A model generated the notes under the pieces. That model searched no databases, was not told where the DNA came from, and saw only the letters and a list, made by a program, of their open reading frames with translations. The translations under genes were made by a program, and so were the position numbers. DNA of 64,000 nucleotides from Arcicella rigui (lineage in GTDB: Bacteria > Bacteroidota > Bacteroidia > Cytophagales > Spirosomataceae): the NCBI RefSeq assembly GCF_034929435.1, contig NZ_JAYFUM010000007.1, forward strand, positions 62,001 to 126,000. Reading direction: 5' to 3'. The first letter of the stretch is position 1, and each line of letters starts with the position of its first letter. Shown here piece by piece: positions 42,545 to 51,108 of this stretch.

Positions 42545-42677
42545 TATTTTATTGATTTGAAGAGCGTGCAACCGCCCCGTTATTAAGTTGAAAATTGTTT
42601 ACTTATACTTTTGCTTTTACAAGAGTTAGTAAGTAATCTTCAAACATCTGGACTTTTTCATATTGGTAATTTCGCTA

Positions 42678-42705
42678 CAAAGGTATAAATACTTAATTAC
42701 GCCAA
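42678..42705 (-). promoter_or_regulatory. Candidate promoter for pit
   Basis: On the minus strand TTG (42705-42703), 17 nt, then TACCTTTG (42685-42678). Spacing is at the short end of the accepted range. The leader would be about 125 nt. Confidence 0.5.
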
Positions 42706-42821
42706 TGTTAAGGAATTATTAAATCTGATTAATTTTGAAAATGAGGAGAGCAAATACTGAATTGTGAATACATATTCGTAGATAAGTAATAATTGTAAAG
42801 GGTAGAATTCTGGCAAATAGG

Positions 42822-43814
42822 TTAGTCTTCTAAAATATTCCCCATAAAAGTATTCTTTAAGGCAAATGAAATTAATAGAAAAGCAATCGACCAACGCAGA
42901 TATGGATGGTAAAAATCACGAACATTTCTTAGTTGGTTCTGTTTGATTTCTACTTTTTCAAAATGATTAATTTCTTCAAATATTTTTTCTAAAGACTGTG
43001 CATCTTTTGCTCTAAAGAATTTTCCTTCGCTGGTTTTTGCAATTTCTCTGAGTGTCCCTTCATCTACTTTTTCGGTCGGGTTGTCGCTACTTCCTACGGC
43101 AATCGTGTAAACTCTTACGCCAAAAGCCTTTGCCAATTGTGCGGAAGTCACGGGGTCGAGGTTGCCAGCGGTATTGTCGCCGTCTGAAATCAAAATGGCT
43201 ACTTTACTTTTAGAATCTATTTCTCTCAAACGATTAATACACATTCCCAAAGCATTTCCAATCGCCGTTCCAGAGGTTTGAATAAGCTCAGAAGAAATTT
43301 CGTCGATATACTCTTGTAACATTTCGTAGTCGGTCGTCAAAGGACAAAGCGAAAATGGTTCGCCCGAAAAAATCACAACGCCAATTCTATCTTGCATACG
43401 TCCTGCAATAAATTTATTAGCTACACTTTTGGCAACTAAAAGCCTACTCGGTGGAATATCTTTTGAATCCATCGACTTTGAAATATCCAAAGCAAGCATG
43501 ATGTCGATACCTTCTGAAAATTGTTCGGTTTCGGATACCACTCTTTGTGGGCGAGCCAATGCTATCAAAATCATACTGATAGATAAAAGCAGAAAAATAG
43601 CAGGAATAAATCTTAGATAACTTACCCAATTGGAGTGAACATCATTAGGCGGAAAAGCAATATTTAATTTCTGAATGGCATTACCTCTGAGCCAGCTTCT
43701 AATCAAGAAAAGTAATGGAATAGCAGGCAAGCCATATAAAAAAAATGGATGAACCCAGTCAAACTCAAGGAGTGTTGACGGCAAAAACCAATATTTTGAA
43801 AACCAATCTTGCAT
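42822..43814 (-). CDS. batA: BatA-like VWA-domain membrane protein
   Basis: 330 aa. Two N-terminal membrane segments, a VWA domain with an intact MIDAS (Asp110-x-Ser112-x-Ser114 in LALDISKSMDS, ILISDGDNTAG), and a C-terminal membrane segment. This is the BatA arrangement of the Bacteroidota aerotolerance operon (MoxR-DUF58-BatA-BatB), thought to act on envelope or stress functions. Last gene of the minus-strand set; no BatB or tetratricopeptide BatC-type gene follows in the window. Confidence 0.85.
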   Translation of the reverse strand: MQDWFSKYWFLPSTLLEFDWVHPFFLYGLPAIPLLFLIRSWLRGNAIQKLNIAFPPNDVHSNWVSYLRFIPAIFLLLSISMILIALARPQRVVSETEQFSEGIDIMLALDISKSMDSKDIPPSRLLVAKSVANKFIAGRMQDRIGVVIFSGEPFSLCPLTTDYEMLQEYIDEISSELIQTSGTAIGNALGMCINRLREIDSKSKVAILISDGDNTAGNLDPVTSAQLAKAFGVRVYTIAVGSSDNPTEKVDEGTLREIAKTSEGKFFRAKDAQSLEKIFEEINHFEKVEIKQNQLRNVRDFYHPYLRWSIAFLLISFALKNTFMGNILED

Positions 43815-43923
43815 AGCTAATAAACAAATGTTCTTTCAAAGTTCAGTAACGGATAAAATTTAAGTTCGTTTTTGCTGGTAAATTAGCTGATGTTCATCAC
43901 CTTCGCTATTGACTAATCACTCC

Positions 43924-44865
43924 TTAAATTGCACTTTGAACTAATTCTTGTCGATGTTTTTGATAAAGACTTTCGGCTAATTTTTGAAGAACCTCCAAAG
44001 AAGAAGCTGTTTTTTTTGAATATATACCACCGTAAACAGTAGCATCAATTTCTCGGAGTGCATCAGGCAAGCGTTCGTCTTGCAGATTATCCAAAATTTC
44101 TTTGGTTGTAAAAGTAGTAAAAGGTTTACTTTCGAGGCGTTCTACATACTTTTTCCACAAGATTACGGCTTTTTCTACATTTTCTAAGCCTTTTTTCTGG
44201 TCGTCGGTGGCTTTACTTAATCTTTGAAAAAGACGCTGGTACTCGTCATAACGCCTTCTGAACTGGAATAATTTGATTTGCCTTTTGATGGGAGTACCAA
44301 AAAACCAGAAAGTAATAGTCGCTAAAACTGCTAAACCTAAAAAAAACAAAAACATTAGTGGATAATTTGGCTGCTGTGCCAGTGGAATTATCTGGGTATC
44401 TTTTTTCAAGGAAAGTGTATCAATATTTTCGCTGTTCTGAATAAGTCCTTTGAATTTTACATAATCGAGTGGGGCAAATACTCGTGTACAATCTAACTGG
44501 TCTCGAACAAAAACTGGAAGACTTAATTCTTGAATGGGCGTTACTTCAAATGAAATAAGGGTATAAACCGCACTGTCTAAACTTCCATTGGCGTCGGTTA
44601 CTGTCGGAAAGTATTCTCTTGAAATCAGCTCAAACGGAGCATAATTGAAAGTAGAATCTGGAAAGAAAATATCTTCAGTTGATTTATGTCGATAACTCAA
44701 AGAGTATTTTATTGGCAAACCAACTTGGAGGCTATCACTTAAAAATTTGCCTTTGGGATGTCGTCCTTTGGTATTTTGAGCATGATTTGCAAAAGAAATA
44801 AGTAATAAGAGGCAAGTAGCAAGTAATAAGAAAGAATTTTTAAAACGAATATGAAAGAATATCAT
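43924..44865 (-). CDS. Exported membrane protein of the Bat cluster, unknown function
   Basis: 313 aa. Signal peptide (ending FANHAQ), a beta-rich periplasmic domain of about 150 residues, one membrane segment (LMFLFFLGLAVLATITFWFFG) and a cytoplasmic alpha-helical domain. The layout resembles the oxygen-tolerance-type proteins between DUF58 and BatA genes (similar in position to DUF4381 proteins). ATG 44865 gives a good signal peptide; a longer frame to 44985 is less likely. Probably a partner of the VWA protein, by context only. Confidence 0.7.
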   Translation of the reverse strand: MIFFHIRFKNSFLLLATCLLLLISFANHAQNTKGRHPKGKFLSDSLQVGLPIKYSLSYRHKSTEDIFFPDSTFNYAPFELISREYFPTVTDANGSLDSAVYTLISFEVTPIQELSLPVFVRDQLDCTRVFAPLDYVKFKGLIQNSENIDTLSLKKDTQIIPLAQQPNYPLMFLFFLGLAVLATITFWFFGTPIKRQIKLFQFRRRYDEYQRLFQRLSKATDDQKKGLENVEKAVILWKKYVERLESKPFTTFTTKEILDNLQDERLPDALREIDATVYGGIYSKKTASSLEVLQKLAESLYQKHRQELVQSAI

Positions 44866-45069
44866 AAAATCATAGAAAAGCTTTCCCAAGTGATTTACAA
44901 GGCGTTTTGGAAGCGTGGTAAATAATTTTTTTTCAGAAGAATCTATATGATTTTTTACTGAATACTTGACTAAAAAAGGGTTCATACTAATTTACAACAG
45001 GCTTTCTTCACTATTTAGGGCTGTGTGATTGATGTTGATTTGAATGAAATTGTATCGTTTTAGCTTTGA

Positions 45070-45939
45070 TTATTTCTTTCGTACTTTAAATAATTTAATG
45101 AGTTTCGGTACATAATCTTCAGAGGCATCTATCGCTAAATAGTTGGCTCGGTTTTGCTTACATACTTGTTCTACTAATTGCGAATTTTGGTCGAACAAAA
45201 TCTTCATACGATTTCTAAACCAACTCGACGAAGCATTTACCCAAATAGTTTTCCGAGTTTCGGTATCATAAACTGGAATAATTCCCAAACGAGGAAGATT
45301 CGTTTCTCGTTGGTCGTACAAGTGAATAACGATTAAATCGTGTTTTCGGGCAAGTGCTTTTAGGTTTTCTTCATAACCCGTATCAATAAAATCGGAAACC
45401 AAAATCACCAAACTTCTTCTTTTGAGTACGTCTAAAGTAAACAAAATCATTTTCTTTAAATTCGTACCTGTGGATTCTGTTTTAAGTTTGAACAATTCTA
45501 AAATCGTTTGATAACCGTGTTTTAGCGTATTGGCAGGTTTGATGTATTTTTCTTTTTGGTCAGAAAAACAAAGTAGCCCCACGTGACTTGCCTCTTTGAT
45601 CGCCGATAAAGCCAAAACGCCACAAATTTCTTTGGTAGTATCTAATTTAGAACGGTCTGAACGACCAACATCTTGCGAAGCACTTACATCAACTACAAAA
45701 AAAACCGATTGCTCTTTTTCTTCTTTGAAGATTTTTACATACGTTCCGTGTCCTTTGGCAGAAGTATTCCAGTCGATAAGGCGAACGTCATCGCCATATT
45801 GATATTGGCGTAAATCGCTGAATTCAAGCCCAGAACCTTTAAAAATAGAATGAAAGTTTCCACGCATCTGCGAAGTAACAGCCTTGCGGATTTTGATTTC
45901 ATATTTATAAAGTTTGGATAAAAATTCGTTGGGATTCAT
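45070..45939 (-). CDS. DUF58 domain protein (Bat cluster)
   Basis: 289 aa, soluble. GNFHSIFKGSGLEFSDLRQYQYGDDVRLIDWNTSAK is the DUF58 signature, followed by a degenerate VWA-like fold (FFVVDVSASQDVG, SLVILVSDFIDTGY). Such proteins accompany MoxR AAA+ ATPases; no moxR is adjacent here. It leads the minus-strand set with the membrane protein and BatA. Confidence 0.88.
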   Translation of the reverse strand: MNPNEFLSKLYKYEIKIRKAVTSQMRGNFHSIFKGSGLEFSDLRQYQYGDDVRLIDWNTSAKGHGTYVKIFKEEKEQSVFFVVDVSASQDVGRSDRSKLDTTKEICGVLALSAIKEASHVGLLCFSDQKEKYIKPANTLKHGYQTILELFKLKTESTGTNLKKMILFTLDVLKRRSLVILVSDFIDTGYEENLKALARKHDLIVIHLYDQRETNLPRLGIIPVYDTETRKTIWVNASSSWFRNRMKILFDQNSQLVEQVCKQNRANYLAIDASEDYVPKLIKLFKVRKK

Positions 45940-46038
45940 GGTTCTTTTTTATCTTGAAGAGATTACTCCGAAAGCATAAATTTTCTTAAAAAACTTATGC
46001 AAGTTTAAAACTACCCAAATTCCCTGTAAATTTGAAAT

Positions 46039-46431
46039 ATGAGATTAAGAATTCTAATGATAGCATCCTTGATGATGGCTTGTGGCTCGAATGATAAGCC
46101 CGAAAATTTGATAGATAAAGCTAAAATGGCAATAGTTTTGGCAGACGTTCACGAAGCAGAGGCTCGTGTGAGTAATATGCACTTTGCTAATCAAGATACT
46201 TCTTTAATGGTTTATAAAAGAGTAAGATGGCAGGTTATGCAAAAAAACAAAGTAGATACTGCTGCTTTCAGACTAAGCCTAAGGCATTATATTATGCACC
46301 CTGATGAATTTAAAAATATTTATTTGGACGTAAAGAGAATCTTGGAGGATAGACGAAAAAAGCTAAATGATGTCCAAAATTCAGCCAATAAAAAAAGGTC
46401 TCTAAAAGATTCACTCGCTCATCCTATTTAA
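46039..46431 (+). CDS. DUF4296 lipoprotein
   Basis: 130 aa. Lipoprotein signal with lipobox ending MMACGS, then the DUF4296 helical region (VLADVHEAEARV, MVYKRVRWQVMQKNKVDTAAF) and a basic C-terminal tail. Function unknown; found across Bacteroidota. A TAAATTTG box at 46027-46034, with TTTA 19 nt upstream, would place the transcription start at or beside the ATG. It precedes a DUF58 gene by 12 bp. Confidence 0.8.
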   Translation: MRLRILMIASLMMACGSNDKPENLIDKAKMAIVLADVHEAEARVSNMHFANQDTSLMVYKRVRWQVMQKNKVDTAAFRLSLRHYIMHPDEFKNIYLDVKRILEDRRKKLNDVQNSANKKRSLKDSLAHPI

Positions 46432-46443
46432 TCCACAAAAGCT

Positions 46444-47778
46444 ATGAAGCAATTCTACCAATCGCTTTATTTTACTAAAATGATGTTTACACTCATCATT
46501 GGGCTTGTTGTTTTGTTTATTTTGGCTTTTGTTTTCCCTTTTTTATTGGGAATCGCTCAGTTGTTGTTTTTGATATTTTGTTTGATGTGGCTTTCAGATT
46601 TATTGATGCTTTATCGTAACAAAAAAGGGATTTTTTGTAGGAGAGAAGTACCCGAAAGATTATCGAACGGCGACGAAAATCCAATTTCAATTTATCTTGA
46701 AAACCATTTCAGTTTTACAGTTCAGCTACAAATTATCGACGAAATTCCCTTTCAATTTCAGAAAAGAGATTTACTTTTTACGACAAATCTGAAACCTGCT
46801 GAAACACAAATTGTAGAGTATTTACTTCGTCCAACCAAACGAGGAACATACAGTTTTGGAGCAGTGAATGTATTTGTAAAAAGTCCTTTGGGATTGATAA
46901 AGCGTAGATTTCAGTTTTCGCAAGACAAAGAAGTAGCCGTTTACCCTTCTTTTTTACAGATGCGAGCTTATGAATTGATGGCGATATCTAATCGTTTGAC
47001 CGATTTGGGCGTAAAGAAAATACGTAAAATTGGACAAAGTCAGGAGTTTGAACAAATTCGCCAATACGTTCAAGGCGATGATGTCCGAACTATCAACTGG
47101 AAAGCCACCGCTCGCCGAAACGATTTAATGGTCAATGCTTTTCAAGAAGAAAAATCACAAAATATTTACTCTTTGATTGACAAGGGTAGAGTAATGCAAA
47201 TGCCTTTTGAAGGACTTTCATTGTTGGATTATGCCATCAACGCCACTTTGGTACTTTCAAACATTGCTATTTATAAACAAGATAAAGCTGGACTTATTAC
47301 TTTTTCGGAAAAAGTAGGACAAACTTTGATGGCAGAAAAAAGGGCAGGGCAGATGACTAAAATTTTGGATACGCTCTACAATCAAAAAACACGCTATCAA
47401 GAAACTGATTATGAGGCTTTGTACATTCACTGCAAAACCTATCTTCGTCAGCGGAGTTTGTTGTTACTTTATACCAATTTTGAAACGCTTACTTCCATGC
47501 GAAGACAATTGCCTTATTTCAGAAAAATTGCCAAAGACCATCTTTTAATTATTATATTTTTCGAGAATACCGAATTGAGAGCATTGTTGGAAAAGCCTGC
47601 AAAAACAACAGAAGAAATTTATCATAAAACAATTGCCGAAAAGTACTTTTATGAAAAACACCAAATTGTAAGAGAATTGGCTCAGTACGGCATACAAGCA
47701 TTATTAACTGCCCCACAAAACTTGACGATAAGTACAGTAAATAAATACTTAGAATTAAAATCCAGAGGAATGATTTAG
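46444..47778 (+). CDS. DUF58 domain membrane protein (second copy)
   Basis: 444 aa. Two N-terminal membrane segments, an immunoglobulin-like region (CRREVPERLSNGDENPISIYL, KRGTYSFGAVNVFVKSPLGLIKRRF) and a C-terminal DUF58 block with QEFEQIRQYVQGDDVRTINWKATAR. Differs from the short soluble DUF58 encoded divergently 500 bp away. It may anchor a MoxR-type complex to the membrane; function unproven. Confidence 0.87.
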   Translation: MKQFYQSLYFTKMMFTLIIGLVVLFILAFVFPFLLGIAQLLFLIFCLMWLSDLLMLYRNKKGIFCRREVPERLSNGDENPISIYLENHFSFTVQLQIIDEIPFQFQKRDLLFTTNLKPAETQIVEYLLRPTKRGTYSFGAVNVFVKSPLGLIKRRFQFSQDKEVAVYPSFLQMRAYELMAISNRLTDLGVKKIRKIGQSQEFEQIRQYVQGDDVRTINWKATARRNDLMVNAFQEEKSQNIYSLIDKGRVMQMPFEGLSLLDYAINATLVLSNIAIYKQDKAGLITFSEKVGQTLMAEKRAGQMTKILDTLYNQKTRYQETDYEALYIHCKTYLRQRSLLLLYTNFETLTSMRRQLPYFRKIAKDHLLIIIFFENTELRALLEKPAKTTEEIYHKTIAEKYFYEKHQIVRELAQYGIQALLTAPQNLTISTVNKYLELKSRGMI

Positions 47779-47785
47779 GATAATT

Positions 47786-47943
47786 TTGGATTTCTGAATT
47801 CGGATGTCGGATTTGACTTAATAATAAAAAAGCCTTTAAAAGTGCTTGAGAGGCAATTTAAAGGCTTTTTTATTAGATAAAAATTAAATCAAATGTGATG
47901 ATGTCATACTTTAATATTCATAATTCATCACTCCAAACTCATC
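47786..47943. repeat. Heptamer arms flanking a terminator
   Basis: Four 7-mers (TTGGATT, TCTGAAT, TCGGATG, TCGGATT; 47786-47813) start seven bases after the DUF58 stop; four reverse-oriented units (ATTCATA, ATTCATC type) lie at 47916-47943, two bases before the next gene's stop. The ordinary terminator at 47823-47874 lies between the arms. Confidence 0.75.
47823..47874. terminator. Bidirectional terminator between the DUF58 and anti-sigma genes
   Basis: An 18-bp perfect stem (47823-47840 with 47857-47874), with A and T runs on either side, between convergent genes. Confidence 0.93.
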
Positions 47944-47945
47944 AC

Positions 47946-48749
47946 TCAGACATTTCCCACTACATAAACAGCACCTTTCGGCCCGGCTTCGGTAGTACTT
48001 CCGCCTGTGTTTTCTAAAGAAATGGCAAAGGCTGCGGCATTGGCAAAAGACTTCATTTTTAAAATATTCGTATGATTATCAATCAAGCCTGCATCCACAG
48101 GTTTACCGTCGATGATAGCCCAAAGTTGATACTGTTTTCCAACAGGAGCATCAGGCAGACTTAGGTTTGATAGATAGACTTCTTGTTTGCTGGGATTGAA
48201 ATAGACCAAAGCTTTTGCTTGTGGGGCTACCGCTTGCCCAGCCAAAGTAATAATTTTAGTACTTGGGTTTTGCAGAATCGCTACTTCTTCTTGGTAGCTG
48301 GCTTTCAAGGTTTGTCCCTCTTGAGCCAGAATTTGGTTCTGACTTTCCAAAGCCAAAACTTTTTCTTCTGATTTTTGCCAATTATTAAAAAACCAAATAT
48401 TTGCTCCGATACTTAAAGCCAATAAAACCCAAGAAGCAGCAAAACGCCAAGAGTATTTGTTGGTAAAAGACTTTTGTTTATAAAGAGGTTTGATAATATT
48501 TTCCTGAGTATCGGTACTGCCATTTTCTTTTGAAATGGCTTCCATTACACTATTTTTAAGTGTTGCAGGTGGTTCTTGAGCATACTGGAGAGCGTAGTTT
48601 TCAAGCGTACCTTGCAGTGCCATCAATTCTAATTGAATAGCAGGATACTCTTCTGCCAGACGCTCTACTTCAATGGATTCAGCCTGAGTAGTAGCCCCCA
48701 GCACGTAGCTTTCCAAAATGCCAGATTCTATGTATTCTTGAATATTCAT
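47946..48749 (-). CDS. Anti-sigma factor, RskA-like
   Basis: 267 aa. N-terminal cytoplasmic anti-sigma region (YIESGILESYVLGATTQAESIEVERLAEEYP, without a CxxC zinc motif), one membrane helix (RFAASWVLLALSIGANIWFF), a short coiled coil, and a C-terminal RskA domain (SKQEVYLSNLSLPDAPVGKQYQLWAI, FAISLENTGGSTTEAGPKG). Start 48749 leaves 54 bp to the sigma gene upstream, so the two are co-expressed. It should hold the ECF sigma factor at the membrane until an envelope signal. Confidence 0.88.
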   Translation of the reverse strand: MNIQEYIESGILESYVLGATTQAESIEVERLAEEYPAIQLELMALQGTLENYALQYAQEPPATLKNSVMEAISKENGSTDTQENIIKPLYKQKSFTNKYSWRFAASWVLLALSIGANIWFFNNWQKSEEKVLALESQNQILAQEGQTLKASYQEEVAILQNPSTKIITLAGQAVAPQAKALVYFNPSKQEVYLSNLSLPDAPVGKQYQLWAIIDGKPVDAGLIDNHTNILKMKSFANAAAFAISLENTGGSTTEAGPKGAVYVVGNV

Positions 48750-48803
48750 TTTTGTAAACGTTAGTCGTGGTTGATGTTTGTGAAAGTTGGATAAACCATA
48801 CAA

Positions 48804-49418
48804 TTACAAATCAAAAAATCCCCAAAGGAAAACCAAGCCAATTTGTATGAAAAATTGTTTTAGTTGAGTAATGGCAGCTTTTACCCGAGTTTTTACAGTT
48901 CCCAGAGGAATGCCAAACTCTTCGGCTACTTCTGTTTGGGTGTATCCTTGAAAATACAGTAAGTCGATAACCTGTTGATATTCAGGACGAAGATTTTCAA
49001 TTACTTTCTTTACGCCAATGGCATCAATATCAACCTGATTTCCACCCTGACTGTCAATAAACATCACGTGGTCGTCAATATCGTGGTTTTTCTGAGAATT
49101 CTGAAATTCCTGTGAACGGATTCTATCAATGGCAGTATTTCTTGCCACATTTAATATCCAAGTAAATAGTGTTCCTTTTGTACGATTATATGCTTCAATA
49201 TTTCGCCAAATCTTCACAAAAGCATCTTGCATAACATCCGCTGCGACTTCTTCTGAACGTACTATTTTCAGAATTACCCCATAAAGAGCAGATGAATAAT
49301 TGTCATACAAGATGGAAAAACCTCGCTGGTCTTTGCTTTGGAGCAGAGATACGAGTGCCTCTTCAGTTATAACAGTTTTTCGTTTAGACATGAGTGTTTT
49401 CTTATCAATGAAAGTCAT
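48804..49418 (-). CDS. RNA polymerase ECF sigma factor
   Basis: 204 aa. Region 2 (SILYDNYSSALYGVILKIV, AADVMQDAFVKIWRNIEAYN, GTLFTWILNVARNTAIDRIR) and region 4 (LRPEYQQVIDLLYFQGYTQTEVAEEFGIPLGTVKTRV) are intact. Two starts are possible, ATG 49418 or ATG 49391 (MSKRKTV); the latter removes nine residues with no family match. The pair with the downstream RskA-type anti-sigma factor suggests a SigK-like regulatory system. Confidence 0.93.
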   Translation of the reverse strand: MTFIDKKTLMSKRKTVITEEALVSLLQSKDQRGFSILYDNYSSALYGVILKIVRSEEVAADVMQDAFVKIWRNIEAYNRTKGTLFTWILNVARNTAIDRIRSQEFQNSQKNHDIDDHVMFIDSQGGNQVDIDAIGVKKVIENLRPEYQQVIDLLYFQGYTQTEVAEEFGIPLGTVKTRVKAAITQLKQFFIQIGLVFLWGFFDL

Positions 49419-49594
49419 TATATACCCAACGGTTTTTGTACTTTCTTGTTTAAGGGCTTAATAAAGATAATGGAATTGTTTTAAACTTTTACCATTTGGA
49501 ATTACGCTTGTTCTTAACTGTTTTTAATCAATGATAGGTGAGTAGCAAGGCGATAGAAGCAAAAGAAAGGAGTGGAGAAAGAGAATTTTTAAAA

Positions 49595-49624
49595 CAAAGG
49601 ACTTTCGAAGTAGAAAGCCCTTTG
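49595..49624 (-). terminator. Terminator after the fasciclin gene
   Basis: A 12-bp stem with one mismatch (49595-49606 with 49613-49624), 6-nt loop, followed by a T-run on the minus strand. Confidence 0.75.
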
Positions 49625-49709
49625 CACATTACCCATTATTAAACCACACCTGTCTATAAGGCGTGAAGAAAGGTTCAAACTTACTTCATACCCTTTTGCC
49701 AATTGTTAG

Positions 49710-50261
49710 TTACATTTTGGGTAATACCACAGCATCTATTACATGAATAACCCCATTTGATTGAAGTACATCATAAGTACTGATGTTGGCAGTTTGTCCG
49801 TTTTCGTCTTTCAGCATAATGTTATGGCTACCATTCATCGTTGCGAATAATTTACCACCACTAACAGTAGTGAAAGTTGCCAAGCCCTTGCCTGCATTGA
49901 TAGCTTTCGAGATGGCATCGAAATCAAACTTACCTGCTACTACATGGTACGTTAAAATCTTACTCAAGGTTGCTTTGTTCTCAGGTTTTAATAAATTTTC
50001 TACCGTTCCACTCGGTAAATTTTCAAAAGCATCATTTACAGGAGCAAAAACCGTAAAAGGGCCTTTGGTCTGTAAAGTAGCTACTAAATCTGCTGCCTTT
50101 ACTGCTGCTACCAAAGTGGTATGAGCTTTGGAATTAACAGCATTTTCTACAATATTTTTTGTTGGGAACATGGCTTCTGTTCCCACCGTTACGATTTGAG
50201 CTGAAACGAAGTAATTCGTAAAGCAAAGTAACACGGCGAGCAATAGTGATGATTTTTTCAT
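49710..50261 (-). CDS. Secreted fasciclin (FAS1) domain protein
   Basis: 183 aa. Signal peptide (ending YFVSAQ) and one FAS1 domain: HTTLVAAVKAADLVATLQTKGPFTVFAPVNDAFENLP and TYHVVAGKFD, ending DVLQSNGVIHVIDAVVLP. Such proteins mediate surface adhesion or matrix binding. ATG 50261 is used; a TTG two codons upstream is unlikely. Monocistronic, bounded by terminators. Confidence 0.92.
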   Translation of the reverse strand: MKKSSLLLAVLLCFTNYFVSAQIVTVGTEAMFPTKNIVENAVNSKAHTTLVAAVKAADLVATLQTKGPFTVFAPVNDAFENLPSGTVENLLKPENKATLSKILTYHVVAGKFDFDAISKAINAGKGLATFTTVSGGKLFATMNGSHNIMLKDENGQTANISTYDVLQSNGVIHVIDAVVLPKM

Positions 50262-50332
50262 TTTCAAGGATTTTTTAATTCAAACTCGAAATGATATACG
50301 GAAACGCTGAATCTTCGGATTGTTTTTAAAAG

Positions 50333-50384
50333 AAAAAGCAGAAAAGGCATAAACAAAATTTTGTTTATGCCTTTTCTGCTTTTT
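50333..50384 (-). terminator. 52-bp perfect palindrome, terminator of the DUF1573 gene
   Basis: 50333-50358 and 50359-50384 are exact reverse complements over 26 bp each, with terminal A5/T5. On the minus strand it follows the DUF1573 stop by 25 bp. The loop must be made from the innermost bases. Confidence 0.88.
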
Positions 50385-50408
50385 GGATAATTCCCTTTTG
50401 TAGGAAAA

Positions 50409-50825
50409 TTAGTTTGCTTTTTTCTTAGCTGGAGTAGCTTCTGTTAATGAACCTTTTGGCACTACTTCGCCTTTGAATGACAAAACAATTTGTGGTGTTT
50501 CAGAATTACTAACAACAGTTACTGTTTTAGAGAAACCACCTGGGCGACCTGCCGAGCTGAAAGAGGCAGTTACCGAACCAGTACCTCCTGGCATTACTGG
50601 CTCTTTTGTCCAACTTGGTGTTGTACAACCACATGAAGGAGAAACATTAGAAATAACTACAGCTGCAGTTTTACTGGTATTTTTAAATTTGAATTCAAAG
50701 GTAGCGATTGTACCTTCTTCAATTTTACCGAAATCGTGTGATTCAGTTTCGAATTTAATAACTCCTTGTGCATTGGCTAAAGTAGCAACAAACACGAATG
50801 CAAGAACAAAAAATAACTTTTTCAT
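50409..50825 (-). CDS. Exported DUF1573 domain protein
   Basis: 138 aa. Signal peptide (ending TLANAQ), then the DUF1573 Ig-like fold: FETESHDFGKIEEGTIATFEFKF and VSPSCGCTTPSW with the conserved CGC. A short Lys/Ala tail ends the protein. Very common in Bacteroidota, envelope-located, function unknown. Confidence 0.92.
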   Translation of the reverse strand: MKKLFFVLAFVFVATLANAQGVIKFETESHDFGKIEEGTIATFEFKFKNTSKTAAVVISNVSPSCGCTTPSWTKEPVMPGGTGSVTASFSSAGRPGGFSKTVTVVSNSETPQIVLSFKGEVVPKGSLTEATPAKKKAN

Positions 50826-51045
50826 ATTAATTTTATTTATTGAATGAGAAACGATATTACGGATTTTTTTTTGAAATTTCTAAAGATAATATCATCCATA
50901 TAAACTGAAAAAGTTTGTATGAATTAGTGAGAATTAAGCTAATTTCACAGAACAAAAATAAAGCCATATTAAGGCTTTACAAAATCTTAAGTAGGTTTTA
51001 ACAAATCATTAACAAGATGCCAAAATCTGTCTTGACCTGTTAATA

Positions 51046-51077
51046 TTTGTTACACTAATTAATTTCTGTTATTTTTG
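51046..51077 (+). promoter_or_regulatory. Bacteroidota-type promoter for the E1 dehydrogenase gene
   Basis: TTTG (51046-51049), 20 nt, then TATTTTTG (51070-51077). Start near 51084 gives a leader of about 25 nt to the TTG start codon, supporting that start. Confidence 0.75.
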
Positions 51078-51108
51078 GTATTAGAAACTTATTTGTTAAA
51101 TTTTCATT

